DNA of 64,000 nt, from NCBI RefSeq assembly GCF_003570725.1, contig NZ_QWVS01000034.1:1-64000 (forward strand), given 5' to 3'. Positions 1 to 12,698 of this stretch are shown one piece after another (position 1 is the stretch's first letter; each line of letters opens with the position of its first letter). This DNA comes from Peribacillus asahii (lineage in GTDB: Bacteria; Bacillota; Bacilli; Bacillales; DSM-1321). A program made the translations under genes and the position numbers. The notes under the pieces are model-generated. The model made no database searches and had not been told where the DNA came from. It was given only the letters and a program-made list of their open reading frames with translations.

Positions 1-31
1 TTCCCCCTGTGAGAGTAGGACGTCGCCAAGC
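1..31 (+). rRNA. rrf: 5S rRNA, 3' end (partial)
   Basis: The first 31 bases match the 3' end of Bacillus 5S rRNA, including the GTGAGAGTAGGACGTCGCC stretch and the terminal CAAGC. The rest of the gene, and presumably the rRNA operon, lies left of the window. An intrinsic terminator follows 7 bases later. Confidence 0.93.
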
Positions 32-38
32 ATACATG

Positions 39-65
39 AAATCAGCTGAAAAGCTGATTTTTTTT
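39..65 (+). terminator. Intrinsic terminator of the rRNA operon
   Basis: A perfect 9-bp stem AAATCAGCT/AGCTGATTT with a GAAA tetraloop is followed by a T run. It lies directly after the 5S rRNA end, so it most likely ends the rrn transcript. Confidence 0.9.
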
Positions 66-158
66 ATGAATTTTTTTCTATGCATGTGTAATCACGGATA
101 TATTAGGGGAAACTTATCCTATATCATACAAAAAATACAAAATATAAAGGTATTTAAT

Positions 159-186
159 TTGCAAATTATAATTTTCGTTGTATAAT
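159..186 (+). promoter_or_regulatory. Sigma-A promoter of the ctsR operon
   Basis: TTGCAA at 159-164 and a perfect TATAAT at 181-186 are separated by 16 bp. The start point would fall inside or next to the CtsR operator at 190-206, which fits repression by promoter occlusion. Confidence 0.75.
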
Positions 187-189
187 ATT

Positions 190-206
190 AGTCAAATATA
201 GTCAAA
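190..206 (+). promoter_or_regulatory. CtsR operator (heptad direct repeat)
   Basis: AGTCAAA-TAT-AGTCAAA matches the CtsR consensus RGTCAAA-NAN-RGTCAAA except for T instead of A at the centre of the 3-bp spacer. It sits just downstream of the -10 box and 20 bp before the ctsR start, implying autorepression of the whole ctsR-mcsA-mcsB-clpC unit at normal temperature. Confidence 0.88.
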
Positions 207-226
207 GTCAGGATGGAGGAGGTTGA

Positions 227-688
227 GTGAGAAACATATCCGATATTATCGAAAGTTATTTAAAGCAAATATTAGAAATGAGTCAAAGAGACATTTTAGA
301 AATTAAAAGAAGTGAAATTGCAGATAAATTTCAATGTGTTCCTTCTCAAATTAATTATGTTATTAACACAAGATTTACAATTGAAAGAGGATTTCTGGTA
401 GAAAGTAAACGTGGTGGCGGCGGTTATATTCGGATTATGAAAATCAAATCACAAGAACACGCCCATCTTATTGATCAGTTAATCTCTATTATCGGCTCTA
501 GAGTCTCACAATCAACTGCAGAAGGAATTATTGATCGGCTCATTAATGAAGATATTATCAATCATCGAGAAGCAAAGATTATGATGAGTGTTATTGATCG
601 ATCAGTTATTTATATCGATTTACCTGATCGAGATGAATTAAGGGCAAGAATTTTAACTGCGATGCTTACTACGTTAAAATATAAATGA
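227..688 (+). CDS. ctsR: CtsR, repressor of class III heat-shock genes
   Basis: CtsR is a dimeric cytoplasmic repressor that binds heptad repeats upstream of clp genes and is released on heat stress; McsB and ClpCP then inactivate it. The 153-residue protein has the usual full length. The N-terminal winged helix contains the glycine-rich wing RGGGGY at residues 62-67, the thermosensing loop of this family; the C-terminal half is the helical partner-binding domain. The start is GTG, six bases after a strong GGAGGAGG site. It is first in the ctsR-mcsA-mcsB-clpC operon and has its own operator upstream. Confidence 0.97.
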   Translation: MRNISDIIESYLKQILEMSQRDILEIKRSEIADKFQCVPSQINYVINTRFTIERGFLVESKRGGGGYIRIMKIKSQEHAHLIDQLISIIGSRVSQSTAEGIIDRLINEDIINHREAKIMMSVIDRSVIYIDLPDRDELRARILTAMLTTLKYK

Positions 689-709
689 GTCTTGCAGGGG
701 TGAGAGTGC

Positions 710-1261
710 ATGATATGCCAAGAATGTAATCAGAGGCCAGCTGCCCTTCATTTTACGAAAATTGTAAATGGCGAAACAACCGAGGTGCATATTTGCGAAA
801 AATGTGCTCAAGGAAAAAGCGATCTGTTTATGGATAATGGAGGATCTGGTTTTTCAATTAATAACTTATTAGCAGGGCTATTGAATATAGAGTCTAATTT
901 TCAACACCCTAAGGCGAATTCTTTCCCAAAGACAGAGGAAGTACGTTGTCCGCACTGTCAGCTTTCTTTTAGGGAATTTGTTCGTATCGGTAAATTTGGA
1001 TGTGCGACCTGCTGTGAAACTTTCAATAAACAGCTTATTCCTATTTTAAAGAGAGTGCATAGCGGTAATACTGCTCATATAGGTAAAATTCCTAAAAGAA
1101 TTGGTGGTGCGCTTCATCTAAAAAAACAACTGGCCGAGATGAAAGATACGTTAAAAACTTATATCGACCAAGAAGAATTCGAAAAAGCTGCGGAGATTCG
1201 AGATAAAATTAGGGCTTTGGAAAAACGGGTTCATGCACAGGGTGAGGGGGATGAGTCATGA
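710..1261 (+). CDS. mcsA: McsA, zinc-binding activator of McsB
   Basis: McsA activates the protein arginine kinase McsB and helps deliver CtsR and damaged proteins to ClpC-ClpP. Cysteine pairs are visible at residues 3/6, 29/32, 80/83 and 98/101, the expected zinc-finger pattern. A UvrB/UvrC-type coiled motif lies near residues 140-175 ([13 protein letters not shown]). Length 183 is normal. Translation starts at ATG after AGGGGTGAG. The end overlaps mcsB by 4 bases, so the two are translationally coupled, which suits a stoichiometric complex. Confidence 0.96.
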   Translation: MICQECNQRPAALHFTKIVNGETTEVHICEKCAQGKSDLFMDNGGSGFSINNLLAGLLNIESNFQHPKANSFPKTEEVRCPHCQLSFREFVRIGKFGCATCCETFNKQLIPILKRVHSGNTAHIGKIPKRIGGALHLKKQLAEMKDTLKTYIDQEEFEKAAEIRDKIRALEKRVHAQGEGDES

Positions 1262-2334
1262 GTTTAGAGAAATTTTTACAAAATGCCCTCAGTTCTTGGA
1301 TGAATCATGAAGGACCTGAATCCGATATCGTCTTAAGCTCCCGCGTTCGACTTGCTAGAAATTTTAAAGACTATACCTTTCCAACATTATTTTCACACGA
1401 AGAGGCAAAATCCATTCTTGAATTGATCAAAAAGCGTTTGGAATCAGAAGTGAATTCAGAGATTGGTCAATTAGAAATGATAGAAATGGAGCAACTTCAG
1501 GCATTAGAAAAACGTGTGCTTGTTGAAAAACATTTAATCAGTCCTAAACTCGTTGATGAATCTACACACGGAGCTTGTTTATTATCAGACGATGAAGTCA
1601 TTAGTGTGATGATTAATGAAGAAGACCATGTAAGAATCCAGTGTTTAATGTCAGGACTGCAGCTAGAAAAAGCCTTACAATTAGCAAATATATTGGATGA
1701 TTGGTTAGAAGAAGCAATTGACTATGCATATGATGAAGAGAGAGGATACTTAACGAGCTGCCCGACGAATGTTGGCACAGGCTTACGTGCTTCAGTTATG
1801 ATGCATTTACCAGGGTTAGTCTTGACCCAGCAAATTAATAAAATCATCCCAGCCATCAATCAGCTTGGTCTTGTTGTTCGCGGGATGTATGGTGAAGGCA
1901 GTCAAGCGTTAGGGAATATCTTTCAAATATCTAATCAGATTACGCTTGGTAAGTCTGAAAAAGACATCGTTGAGGATTTAACAAGTGTTGTTCAACAAAT
2001 TATTGCCCAAGAAAGAGCAGCAAGAGAAGCATTAGTGAAAACCTCAAACATACAATTAGAAGATAGAGTTTTCCGTTCTTACGGAATTTTGTCAAACGCA
2101 AGGATTATCGAAACGAAGGAAGCGTCTACTTGCATTTCTGATGTGAGGTTAGGAATAGATTTAGGATACATTCAAAATATTTCAGAGAGCATCCTCAATG
2201 AATTAATGATTTTAACGCAACCAGGCTTTCTACAAAAATATGCCGGTGGACCATTAAGACCTTATGAAAGGGATATGCGTCGCGCGGCCCTCATCCGAGA
2301 GCGTTTAAACTTAGATACAAAAGAACATTCTTAA
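1258..2334 (+). CDS. mcsB: McsB, protein arginine kinase
   Basis: McsB phosphorylates arginine side chains of misfolded proteins and of CtsR, marking them for ClpC-ClpP. The phosphagen-kinase fold is shown by the nucleotide-binding segment SSRVRLARN (residues 27-35) and the catalytic loop SCPTNVGTG with the essential cysteine at residue 168. The 358-residue length is standard. ATG overlaps the mcsA stop as ATGA. It lies between its activator mcsA and its effector clpC, 13 bp before the latter. Confidence 0.97.
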   Translation: MSLEKFLQNALSSWMNHEGPESDIVLSSRVRLARNFKDYTFPTLFSHEEAKSILELIKKRLESEVNSEIGQLEMIEMEQLQALEKRVLVEKHLISPKLVDESTHGACLLSDDEVISVMINEEDHVRIQCLMSGLQLEKALQLANILDDWLEEAIDYAYDEERGYLTSCPTNVGTGLRASVMMHLPGLVLTQQINKIIPAINQLGLVVRGMYGEGSQALGNIFQISNQITLGKSEKDIVEDLTSVVQQIIAQERAAREALVKTSNIQLEDRVFRSYGILSNARIIETKEASTCISDVRLGIDLGYIQNISESILNELMILTQPGFLQKYAGGPLRPYERDMRRAALIRERLNLDTKEHS

Positions 2335-2347
2335 GGAGGAATTCACT

Positions 2348-4786
2348 ATGATGTTTGGTCGTTTTACTGAGAGAGCTCAAAAGGTATTAGCACTGGCTCA
2401 AGAAGAAGCAATTCGTTTAGGTCATAATAATATTGGTACAGAACATATCCTTCTAGGCTTAGTACGTGAAGGCGAAGGGATTGCAGCGAAAGCGCTATAT
2501 GCCCTTGGCTTAGGTGCAGATAAAATTCAAAAAGAAGTGGAAAATCTGATTGGACGTGGTCAGGATACGTCTCAAACGATTCACTATACACCAAGAGCTA
2601 AAAAAGTCATTGAACTTTCTATGGATGAAGCAAGAAAGCTAGGACACTCATATGTAGGCACGGAGCATGTTCTATTAGGGCTTATTCGTGAAGGTGAGGG
2701 AGTAGCGGCTCGTGTGTTAAACAATCTAGGTGTTAGCTTGAACAAGGCACGTCAGCAAGTTCTTCAATTGCTAGGAAGTAATGAATCTGGCGGGCATCAA
2801 GGCGCGGCAGCAGCGAATGCTAGCACACCAACATTAGACAGTTTAGCACGTGATTTAACTGCAATTGCTCGTGAAGGCAGTTTAGATCCTGTTATTGGGC
2901 GCAGTAAAGAAATTCAACGTGTCATTGAGGTGTTAAGTCGCCGTACAAAAAACAATCCTGTTCTTATTGGAGAACCTGGTGTTGGTAAAACAGCGATTGC
3001 AGAAGGCTTAGCGCAGCAAATTATTAACAATGAAGTCCCAGAAATTTTGCGAGATAAACGAGTTATGACGCTTGATATGGGTACGGTCGTGGCTGGTACA
3101 AAGTATCGTGGTGAATTTGAAGACCGTTTGAAAAAAGTTATGGATGAAATTCGCCAAGCTGGAAACATTATTTTATTTATCGATGAATTGCATACGTTAA
3201 TCGGTGCAGGCGGCGCAGAAGGTGCTATTGATGCTTCTAATATTTTAAAACCTTCATTAGCACGTGGGGAGCTTCAATGCATCGGGGCAACAACGCTTGA
3301 TGAGTATCGTAAATATATTGAAAAAGATGCAGCACTTGAACGCCGTTTCCAGCCAATTCAAGTGGATGAGCCAACGATTGAAGAGTCCATTCAAATTTTA
3401 AAAGGGTTACGTGACCGTTATGAAGCACATCACCGTGTATCAATTACAGATGAAGCAATTGATGCGGCGGTTAAATTATCGGACCGTTATATCTCTGACC
3501 GATTCTTACCAGATAAGGCAATTGACTTAATTGATGAAGCAGGTTCAAAAGTACGTTTACGTTCTTATACAACGCCACCAAATTTAAAAGAGTTGGAAGT
3601 GAAATTAGAAGAGGTTCGTAAAGAAAAGGATGCTTCTGTTCAAAGTCAAGAGTTCGAAAAAGCCGCTTCTCTTCGTGATACAGAACAACGTTTACGTGAG
3701 CAACTGGAAGAAACGAAGAAAACGTGGAAAGAGAAACAAGGCCAAGAAAATAGTGAAGTAACCGTTGAAGATATTGCTCATGTTGTATCGAGCTGGACAG
3801 GTGTACCGGTAACAAGATTAGCTCAAACAGAATCTGATAAACTGCTAAATATGGAATCGATTCTTCATGATCGTGTAATTGGTCAAGAAGAAGCAGTCAT
3901 CGCTGTTTCAAAAGCAGTTCGCCGTGCAAGAGCAGGATTAAAAGATCCGAAGCGTCCAATCGGTTCATTCATTTTCTTAGGTCCTACAGGGGTTGGGAAA
4001 ACGGAACTTGCCCGTGCCCTAGCTGAATCAATCTTTGGTGATGAAGATGCCATGATTCGCATTGATATGTCAGAATACATGGAGAAGCATTCAACATCTC
4101 GTCTAGTCGGTTCACCTCCAGGTTATGTTGGATATGAAGAAGGCGGTCAATTAACGGAAAAAGTTCGCCGTAAACCATACTCTGTCGTGTTGCTGGATGA
4201 AATTGAAAAAGCGCATCCAGATGTGTTTAATATTTTACTCCAAGTATTGGAAGACGGAAGATTAACAGATTCAAAAGGTCGTACCGTTGATTTCCGTAAC
4301 ACGATTTTAATTTTGACATCGAATGTTGGTGCAGCGGCGTTAAAAGCGAATAAATATGTCGGATTTAATATTCAAGATGAAGGCCAAGATTACAAAGATA
4401 TGAAAGGAAAAGTGATGGAAGAATTAAAACGTGCTTTCCGTCCTGAATTCCTAAACCGTATCGACGAAACAATTGTGTTCCACTCATTAGAGAAAAAGCA
4501 TTTAACAGAGATTGTTTCATTAATGGCTGATCAATTAATTAACCGTTTAAAAGAGCAAGATATTTTCCTAGAGCTAACAGAGGCAGCAAAGGAGAAAATT
4601 GCTAAAGAAGGATTTGATCCAGAATACGGTGCACGTCCAATCCGTCGAGCTTTACAAAAACATGTGGAAGACTTCCTTTCTGAAGAACTATTAAAAGGAA
4701 ATGTTCAAAAAGGACAAAAGGTTGTACTAGACCTAGTAGATGGGGCATTAACTATTAAACAGCCTGAAGCTGTTCCGCATGAATAA
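2348..4786 (+). CDS. clpC: ClpC, AAA+ unfoldase of the Clp protease
   Basis: ClpC unfolds substrates and feeds them to ClpP; it recognises phosphoarginine-tagged proteins. Domains in order: duplicated Clp-N repeat (about 1-145), first AAA+ module with Walker [10 protein letters not shown] (208-216) and Walker B FIDELHTL, a UVR-like middle domain containing [11 protein letters not shown], and a second AAA+ module with GPTGVGKTE. The full length is 812 residues. Two consecutive ATG codons follow TAAGGAGG; the first is given. An intrinsic terminator follows, separating clpC from radA. Confidence 0.98.
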   Translation: MMFGRFTERAQKVLALAQEEAIRLGHNNIGTEHILLGLVREGEGIAAKALYALGLGADKIQKEVENLIGRGQDTSQTIHYTPRAKKVIELSMDEARKLGHSYVGTEHVLLGLIREGEGVAARVLNNLGVSLNKARQQVLQLLGSNESGGHQGAAAANASTPTLDSLARDLTAIAREGSLDPVIGRSKEIQRVIEVLSRRTKNNPVLIGEPGVGKTAIAEGLAQQIINNEVPEILRDKRVMTLDMGTVVAGTKYRGEFEDRLKKVMDEIRQAGNIILFIDELHTLIGAGGAEGAIDASNILKPSLARGELQCIGATTLDEYRKYIEKDAALERRFQPIQVDEPTIEESIQILKGLRDRYEAHHRVSITDEAIDAAVKLSDRYISDRFLPDKAIDLIDEAGSKVRLRSYTTPPNLKELEVKLEEVRKEKDASVQSQEFEKAASLRDTEQRLREQLEETKKTWKEKQGQENSEVTVEDIAHVVSSWTGVPVTRLAQTESDKLLNMESILHDRVIGQEEAVIAVSKAVRRARAGLKDPKRPIGSFIFLGPTGVGKTELARALAESIFGDEDAMIRIDMSEYMEKHSTSRLVGSPPGYVGYEEGGQLTEKVRRKPYSVVLLDEIEKAHPDVFNILLQVLEDGRLTDSKGRTVDFRNTILILTSNVGAAALKANKYVGFNIQDEGQDYKDMKGKVMEELKRAFRPEFLNRIDETIVFHSLEKKHLTEIVSLMADQLINRLKEQDIFLELTEAAKEKIAKEGFDPEYGARPIRRALQKHVEDFLSEELLKGNVQKGQKVVLDLVDGALTIKQPEAVPHE

Positions 4787-4806
4787 TTAAAGAACAAAAA
4801 AACACC

Positions 4807-4844
4807 GAGGTACACTGCAATAAATGCATGTACCTCTGTTTTTA
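4807..4844 (+). terminator. Intrinsic terminator after clpC
   Basis: GAGGTACA (4807-4814) pairs with TGTACCTC (4829-4836) around a 14-base loop, followed by TGTTTTTA. It would end or attenuate the CtsR-controlled transcript before radA. Confidence 0.8.
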
Positions 4845-4978
4845 TATACAATAAAAAACTAGCTTCAGGTTAATTTTTATAAAATATACGTATGAAGACG
4901 TTTCCAAAAAGGATTAAATAGAGTCTATGTGTAATATCTTTTATTAATACCCAGTTTAGGGTAGAAGGAGCAAGTAGA

Positions 4979-6367
4979 GTGGCTAAAAAGAAAACAAAAT
5001 TTATGTGTCAGTCATGTGGATATGAATCACCGAAGTGGATGGGGAAATGTCCTGGGTGCGGCGAGTGGAACAAGATGGTTGAGGAAGTCGAAATTGTAAA
5101 GCCGGGAAGAAGGGGAGCGTTTGCTCACTCTGATACACAGATTGGGACAGGAGAAAGAATTAAAGCTGCTCCAATTACGACAATTCAAACGGAGCAAGAG
5201 CCGCGTATTGCCACCGATTTAGCAGAATTAAATCGTGCTCTTGGCGGCGGTATTGTGCAAGGTTCGCTTGTTTTAATTGGCGGTGATCCGGGAATTGGGA
5301 AATCAACTTTGCTTCTCCAAGTATCCTCGCAGCTTGCTCACAAAGGAAAGAAAGTGCTCTACATTTCCGGAGAAGAATCGGTGAAGCAAACGAAGTTAAG
5401 GGCAGACCGCCTTGGTGTGGCATCTGAGAATCTATTTGTTTATTCTGAAACAGATATGGATTATATTCAACATGCTATTAATGAAGTGAATCCTGATTTA
5501 GTAATTATCGATTCGATTCAAACAGTCTATCAATCCGAAGTTACATCTGCACCAGGAAGTGTCTCCCAAGTGCGTGAATGTACAGCTACATTAATGCGAA
5601 TTGGAAAGACAAAGGGCATTGCCATTTTTATTGTCGGGCATGTTACGAAAGAAGGAGCGATTGCAGGTCCACGCCTACTCGAACATATGGTCGATACGGT
5701 GTTATATTTTGAAGGAGAGCGACATCATACATATCGAATTATTCGAGCAGTGAAAAATCGTTTCGGTTCGACAAACGAGATGGGGATTTTTGAAATGAAA
5801 GAAGATGGCTTAGAAGAGGTAGCCAATCCATCTGAGATTTTTCTAGAGGAACGGTCCCAGGGAGCCTCGGGTTCGACTGTTGTTGCCTCGATGGAAGGAA
5901 CGAGACCAGTCCTCGTTGAAATTCAAGCTTTAATTTCACCAACAAGCTTTGGGAACCCGCGTCGTATGGCTACAGGCCTTGATCATAATCGAGTGTCATT
6001 GTTAATGGCCGTATTAGAGAAGCGTGTCGGTTTACTGCTGCAAAATCAAGATGCTTATTTAAAGGTAGCTGGCGGTGTGAAACTGGATGAGCCGGCAATT
6101 GATTTAGCGGTTGCAATTAGTATTGCTTCCAGCTTTCGAGATAAACCAACAAGACCCACAGATTGCTTTATCGGTGAAGTAGGCTTAACAGGGGAAGTTA
6201 GACGGGTATCTAGAATCGAGCAACGTGTTCAAGAAGCTGCAAAACTTGGATTTGAGCGGGTGCTTCTTCCATCCAATAATATGGTTGGTTGGACGGTACC
6301 AAAAGAGGTTGAGGTTATAGGCGTTTCATCCGTAGCAGAAGCGCTTCAATACGCATTAGGGGGGTAA
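4979..6367 (+). CDS. radA: RadA/Sms, DNA-repair branch-migration ATPase
   Basis: RadA is a RecA-like ATPase that drives branch migration in homologous recombination and transformation. Seen here: an N-terminal zinc finger with cysteines 10, 13, 24 and 27; Walker [11 protein letters not shown] at 101-110; the family motif KNRFGS at 259-264; and a C-terminal Lon-protease-like domain. Length 462 is typical. The start is GTG, after a GAAGGAG site. The stop is 3 bp before the disA ATG, so radA and disA are co-transcribed. Confidence 0.97.
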   Translation: MAKKKTKFMCQSCGYESPKWMGKCPGCGEWNKMVEEVEIVKPGRRGAFAHSDTQIGTGERIKAAPITTIQTEQEPRIATDLAELNRALGGGIVQGSLVLIGGDPGIGKSTLLLQVSSQLAHKGKKVLYISGEESVKQTKLRADRLGVASENLFVYSETDMDYIQHAINEVNPDLVIIDSIQTVYQSEVTSAPGSVSQVRECTATLMRIGKTKGIAIFIVGHVTKEGAIAGPRLLEHMVDTVLYFEGERHHTYRIIRAVKNRFGSTNEMGIFEMKEDGLEEVANPSEIFLEERSQGASGSTVVASMEGTRPVLVEIQALISPTSFGNPRRMATGLDHNRVSLLMAVLEKRVGLLLQNQDAYLKVAGGVKLDEPAIDLAVAISIASSFRDKPTRPTDCFIGEVGLTGEVRRVSRIEQRVQEAAKLGFERVLLPSNNMVGWTVPKEVEVIGVSSVAEALQYALGG

Positions 6368-6370
6368 AAT

Positions 6371-7444
6371 ATGAACGATAAAAAACTTTATGAAAAAATA
6401 AAGTTAGACATTTTGCAACTTGTTGCGCCAGGGACTCCATTACGTGAAGGGATTGAGAATGTACTCCGAGCCAATACAGGTGGTTTAATAGTCGTTGGGT
6501 ACAATGAAAAAGTTCGTTCGATTGTCGATGGGGGATTTAAAATTAATTGTCCTTGTACGTCCAGTACATTATATGAACTAGCTAAAATGGATGGCGGGAT
6601 TATTGTAAATGAAAAAGCAGATACGATTTTGCTTGCGAATGCCCAGCTTGTCCCTGATATTAGTGTTTCTTCTACAGAAACAGGCATGCGTCACCGAACA
6701 GCGGAGCGGGTTGCACGGGAGACAAAGTCGCTTGTTATTGCTATTTCTCAGCGACGTAATGTCATTACCTTATACCAAGGGAATTTTCGTTACGCGTTAA
6801 AAGATATTGGTGTTATTTTGGCAAAGGCTAATTTAGCGATTCAAACGTTAGAGAAATATAAAGTTGTGTTGCAGCAAAGTATTGCCGTTTTAGGTGTTTT
6901 AGAATATGAGGAAATCGTCACGTTTGCGGACCTGCTTCAAGTGTTTCATCGATATGTGATGGTATTGCGTATTAAAGCAGAGCTTGTCGCGTATTTACAT
7001 GAATTAGGTACAGAAGGGCGCCTTATTCGTTTACAAATGAATGAAATTCTTGCTGATATCGAAACGGAAGGGAAATGGCTTATTAAAGACTATGCATGTA
7101 AAAACGATGAAAACCCTGATTTTGTTGTGGCTAAACTCCAAGAATTAGCCATGCAGGAGAATTTAGATGAGGGTGCTCTATTGAAAATATTGGGATATAA
7201 TGGATATGTTCATCTTGATGAATTAGTACATGCTAGAGGCTATCGCATGCTGCACAAAATTTCTCGTCTTCCGGGGTTAATTATTGAAAATCTAGTACAA
7301 CGGTTTGGCAGCTTTGCTGATATTCATAAAGCTTCTGTTGCGGAATTGGATGATGTTGAGGGAATTGGCGAAGTACGTGCCAATAAGATTAAAGAGGGGC
7401 TTCGTATTCTAAAAAACCAACTTGTGACAGATAGAAGGATGTAG
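6371..7444 (+). CDS. disA: DisA, DNA-scanning diadenylate cyclase
   Basis: DisA makes the second messenger c-di-AMP from two ATP and monitors DNA intermediates. The N-terminal DAC domain holds RHR at residues 107-109; the C-terminal part ends in helix-hairpin-helix repeats ([12 protein letters not shown]) for branched DNA. Length 357 is normal. The usual active-site DGA triad reads DGG here (residues 74-76), a mild substitution that keeps the aspartate. The gene is adjacent to radA, whose product regulates DisA in B. subtilis. Confidence 0.95.
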   Translation: MNDKKLYEKIKLDILQLVAPGTPLREGIENVLRANTGGLIVVGYNEKVRSIVDGGFKINCPCTSSTLYELAKMDGGIIVNEKADTILLANAQLVPDISVSSTETGMRHRTAERVARETKSLVIAISQRRNVITLYQGNFRYALKDIGVILAKANLAIQTLEKYKVVLQQSIAVLGVLEYEEIVTFADLLQVFHRYVMVLRIKAELVAYLHELGTEGRLIRLQMNEILADIETEGKWLIKDYACKNDENPDFVVAKLQELAMQENLDEGALLKILGYNGYVHLDELVHARGYRMLHKISRLPGLIIENLVQRFGSFADIHKASVAELDDVEGIGEVRANKIKEGLRILKNQLVTDRRM

Positions 7445-7622
7445 ATAAATGGGCCTATTCTTCTCAAATTCCCCTGAAAAATGAGAGGGACTTCCTTTTT
7501 GACACGTAATTGGTACGGTGCTAGGCTTAAAAAGAAATCCTTTTTAGCTTTTATCTCGTTTAACTGAAGTATATATGATTGTATTTGTATAAAATTGTTC
7601 ATAATGGAGAGAGGGAGGTGAA

Positions 7623-9432
<1,810 letters not shown>

Positions 9433-9437
9433 ATGGA

Positions 9438-9917
9438 ATGTTTCGAATTGGACAAGGGTTCGATGTTCATCAGTTGGTAGAAGGAAGACCGTTAATTATT
9501 GGCGGCATTACAATCCCTTATGAGAAAGGGCTGCTTGGCCACTCGGATGCGGATGTATTGCTTCATACTGTAGCTGATGCCGTACTTGGAGCGATTGGCG
9601 CTGGAGATATCGGAAAACATTTTCCTGATACAGACCCTGAGTTTAAAGATGCAGACTCTGCCAAGCTTCTTGAGCATGTTTGGAATCTAGTGAAACAAGA
9701 AGGCTACAAGCTGGGAAATATTGATTGTACGATTATTGCCCAAAGCCCCAAAATGGCGCCTTATATTGAAGCAATGCGTGAGCGGATTGCTCAGCTATTA
9801 GAGGCGACGGTGGAGCAAGTAAACGTCAAAGCAACAACAACAGAGAAGTTAGGCTTCACAGGGCGCAAGGAAGGGATTGCTGCTCAAGCTGTTGTACTAT
9901 TGATGAAATCGAATTAA
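9438..9917 (+). CDS. ispF: IspF, 2-C-methyl-D-erythritol 2,4-cyclodiphosphate synthase
   Basis: IspF forms the cyclic diphosphate of the MEP pathway, following IspD and IspE. Zinc ligands are seen in GFDVHQ (D9, H11) and in [11 protein letters not shown]. The homotrimeric family is about 158 residues long; this start gives 159. An in-frame GTG nine bases upstream overlaps the Shine-Dalgarno AAGGAG and was rejected in favour of ATG at 9438, eight bases after that site. It abuts the ispD stop. Confidence 0.95.
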   Translation: MFRIGQGFDVHQLVEGRPLIIGGITIPYEKGLLGHSDADVLLHTVADAVLGAIGAGDIGKHFPDTDPEFKDADSAKLLEHVWNLVKQEGYKLGNIDCTIIAQSPKMAPYIEAMRERIAQLLEATVEQVNVKATTTEKLGFTGRKEGIAAQAVVLLMKSN

Positions 9918-10015
9918 AAGTCGTTCATCTATGAATCGAAGTTTCCTTTATTCGAGCCTGTTTAAGTGATAAAATATATAACGGTAAATTCGTAAGTATT
10001 TAGGAGGAGTTAGAC

Positions 10016-11473
10016 ATGAGCAGCGAAATCCGAGTTCGATATGCACCGAGTCCAACTGGACATTTACATATAGGAAATGCCCGTACGGCTTTATTTAATT
10101 ATTTATATGCACGAAACAAAGGCGGTAAGTTTATTATTCGTATTGAAGATACAGATACGAAGCGTAATATTGAGGGTGGCGAAGAAAGCCAACTAAAATA
10201 TTTAAAATGGCTAGGTATGGATTGGGATGAAAGTATTGATGTTGGCGGCGAGTATGGACCATATCGTCAGTCAGAGAGAAATGATATTTATAAAAAATTG
10301 TATGAAGAACTATTAGATAAAGGATTAGCGTATAAATGCTACTGTACAGAAGAAGAGCTGGAAGCGGAACGTGAAGCGCAGCAGGCAAAGAACGAGACGC
10401 CAAGGTATTCTGGAAAGTGCCGTCATTTAACGGCTGAGGAGCAAGCGAAGTTAGAGGCGGAAGGTAGAAAGCCGAGCATTCGTTTTGTCGTTCCTGAAGG
10501 TAAAGTATATACATTCCAAGATATGGTGAAAGATGAAGTATCTTTTGAATCAGAGGGCATCGGTGATTGGGTTATCGTGAAGAAGGACGGAATTCCTACT
10601 TATAACTTTGCTGTAGCTGTGGATGATCACTTGATGAAGATTTCTCATGTTTTACGTGGGGATGATCATATTTCTAATACACCAAAGCAATTGATGATTT
10701 ATGAAGCATTTGGTTGGGAAGCGCCAATTTTCGGTCATATGACGTTAATCGTGAATGAGAGCCGAAAGAAATTAAGTAAACGTGATGAGTCCATTATTCA
10801 ATTTATTGAGCAGTATGAGGCATTAGGATATGTACCGCAAGCATTGTTTAATTTTATCGCGCTTTTAGGCTGGCATCCAGGCGGCGAGGAAGAAATTTTC
10901 TCAAAAGAAGAGTTTATTAAACTGTTTGATGCAGGGCGGTTATCGAAGTCACCAGCGCTTTTCGATCAGCAAAAATTAACTTGGTTAAACAATCAATACG
11001 TAAAGCAGCTTGACCTGGATCGTGCGGTTGAAATTTCTTTACCACATTTGATTAAAGCAGGAAAAGTAGCAGAGGTGCGTACAGCCGAGCAGGATGAATG
11101 GGTTCGTGATTTAATTGGCCTATACCAAGAGCAAATGAGCTATGGAGCAGAGATCGTTGATTTATCTCAATTGTTCTTTAAAGAAGAATTGGAATATGAA
11201 GAGGAAGCGAAAGAGGTGTTAGCGGAAGAGCAAGTGCCGGAAGTCATGCAAGCTTTTCTTCAAGAAATTGAAGCATTAGAAGCCTTTACAGCGGAAGAAA
11301 TTAAGAAATCCATTAAAGCTGTTCAAAAAAGCACAGGGCATAAAGGCAAGAAGCTATTTATGCCGATTCGTGCAGCGGCAACAGGTCAAACACATGGTCC
11401 GGATTTACCAAAAGCGATTGCTCTGTTAGGAAAAGAAAAAATTAAACAACGCTTGCAAAGTATTTTATATTAA
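10016..11473 (+). CDS. gltX: GltX, glutamyl-tRNA synthetase
   Basis: This class Ic synthetase charges tRNA-Glu; in most Firmicutes it also mischarges tRNA-Gln for later amidation by GatCAB. The HIGH-type motif is [10 protein letters not shown] near residue 16 and the KMSKS-type loop is KKLSKRDES. Length 485 is normal. It starts at ATG after TAGGAGGAG. It is followed by the cysteine T-box leader, so gltX and cysE-cysS are partly independent transcription units. A TAAAAT at 9970-9975 may be its -10 box. Confidence 0.97.
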   Translation: MSSEIRVRYAPSPTGHLHIGNARTALFNYLYARNKGGKFIIRIEDTDTKRNIEGGEESQLKYLKWLGMDWDESIDVGGEYGPYRQSERNDIYKKLYEELLDKGLAYKCYCTEEELEAEREAQQAKNETPRYSGKCRHLTAEEQAKLEAEGRKPSIRFVVPEGKVYTFQDMVKDEVSFESEGIGDWVIVKKDGIPTYNFAVAVDDHLMKISHVLRGDDHISNTPKQLMIYEAFGWEAPIFGHMTLIVNESRKKLSKRDESIIQFIEQYEALGYVPQALFNFIALLGWHPGGEEEIFSKEEFIKLFDAGRLSKSPALFDQQKLTWLNNQYVKQLDLDRAVEISLPHLIKAGKVAEVRTAEQDEWVRDLIGLYQEQMSYGAEIVDLSQLFFKEELEYEEEAKEVLAEEQVPEVMQAFLQEIEALEAFTAEEIKKSIKAVQKSTGHKGKKLFMPIRAAATGQTHGPDLPKAIALLGKEKIKQRLQSILY

Positions 11474-11514
11474 CAATTTGCCAAAAATATAATATAGTAT
11501 TAAATAATCTTACA

Positions 11515-11790
11515 AGTTAAACGCGTTGATAGGGAGAAGTAGGAAAACGATGCTTTAATAGAGAGAACCATAACTTGCTGAAAGTGGTTCAGGCCCCTCG
11601 TTTTTTGAAATGCACCCTTGAGTACTTTGCTGAATGAATAGTAGGCAAAGGCGGCTGTCCTCCGTTATCCGGATAAAAGTTGGGAATGGTAAAACGAATG
11701 TTTAACCTATGTTTATCATTCCAAACAGAGTGGAACCGCGCTTTCTATTAGCGTCTCTGTCTATTTAGACAGGGACGCTTTTTGTTTTTT
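11515..11790 (+). promoter_or_regulatory. T-box riboswitch, cysteine-specific, upstream of cysE-cysS
   Basis: The leader has the hallmark T-box GAGTGGAACCGCG at about 11728-11740 that pairs with the uncharged tRNA acceptor end. A TGC codon at 11611-11613, in the context GAAATGCACC, is the likely specifier and indicates tRNA-Cys. A possible promoter begins with TTGCCA at 11478. Uncharged tRNA-Cys should stabilise the antiterminator and allow readthrough into cysE-cysS. This is the placement known in B. subtilis. Confidence 0.92.
11751..11790 (+). terminator. T-box attenuator terminator
   Basis: GCGTCTCTGTCT pairs with AGACAGGGACGC around ATTT and is followed by a T-rich tract. It directly follows the T-box sequence, which would form the competing antiterminator. 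About 250 bases of leader without other recognisable features follow before cysE. Confidence 0.92.
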
Positions 11791-12043
11791 ACAGGGGAAA
11801 TATAAACGGCTGTATCTTCCGGCTTTTTAACGCTGGCCAGGACTGAATAAGCCGCTTGTATGTTTGTTCTTTTTAAGGCTCTATTACATATATGAATTGA
11901 GCTATAAAAAGTCTATCTTTATATGAACAAGGGGCGTATCTTTATTATGGTTAACTGTGATTGTAGGGGTATATCCAGTTGAGGAAGTAAAGAAGTGTTT
12001 GGGTTGTAGAGATAAGTGAGTATCGAACTATGGGGGGATTACA

Positions 12044-12697
12044 TTGTTTAAAATGTTTAAAGAGGATGTTGAAGTTGTTTTTGATCAAGATCCAGCAGCG
12101 CGTAGTTATTTAGAAGTTATCTTAACTTATTCAGGTCTTCATGCTATTTGGAACCATCGAATTGCTCATGCATTTTATAAAAGAAAGCTCTATTTTATTG
12201 CCAGAGTCATTTCACAGATTAGTCGCTTTTTCACAGGAATTGAAATTCATCCAGGTGCAAAAATTGGCCGTCGTTTCTTTATTGATCATGGGATGGGGAT
12301 CGTGATTGGAGAAACATGTGAAATTGGGGATAATGTATCCGTTTTCCAAGGGGTTACACTTGGTGGAACAGGAAAAGAAAAAGGTAAGCGTCATCCGACG
12401 ATTCAAGATAATGTGTTAATTGCAACAGGTGCAAAAGTGTTAGGTTCAATTACAGTAGGAGAAAATTCAAAGATTGGGGCAGGTTCTGTTGTGTTGAAAG
12501 AAGTGCCCCCTAATTCAACGGTTGTGGGGATTCCGGGGAAAGTCGTCATCCAAGATGGTGTTAAGATAGGTAAAGACCTTAATCATTCAGATCTTCCTGA
12601 TCCTATTACAGACCGCTTTAAAGAGCTAGAGACAGAAATTAAAAAATTGAAAATGGAATTGGAATTGGCTCGAAAGCAGGAAGAAAGGAGTTTATAA
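12044..12697 (+). CDS. cysE: CysE, serine O-acetyltransferase
   Basis: CysE makes O-acetylserine from serine and acetyl-CoA, the carbon precursor of cysteine. The C-terminal left-handed beta-helix of hexapeptide repeats and the conserved segments [14 protein letters not shown] and [13 protein letters not shown] are present. Length 217 is typical. The TTG start lies about five bases after GGGGGGA; an in-frame ATG nine bases later is too far from that site. It is controlled by the cysteine T-box and is followed after one base by cysS. Confidence 0.96.
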   Translation: MFKMFKEDVEVVFDQDPAARSYLEVILTYSGLHAIWNHRIAHAFYKRKLYFIARVISQISRFFTGIEIHPGAKIGRRFFIDHGMGIVIGETCEIGDNVSVFQGVTLGGTGKEKGKRHPTIQDNVLIATGAKVLGSITVGENSKIGAGSVVLKEVPPNSTVVGIPGKVVIQDGVKIGKDLNHSDLPDPITDRFKELETEIKKLKMELELARKQEERSL

Positions 12698-12698
12698 A

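Noticed and set aside
11951..12043. Further regulatory element between the T-box terminator and cysE
   Set aside because: No convincing stem-loop, promoter or reading frame beyond the cysE ribosome binding site was found.
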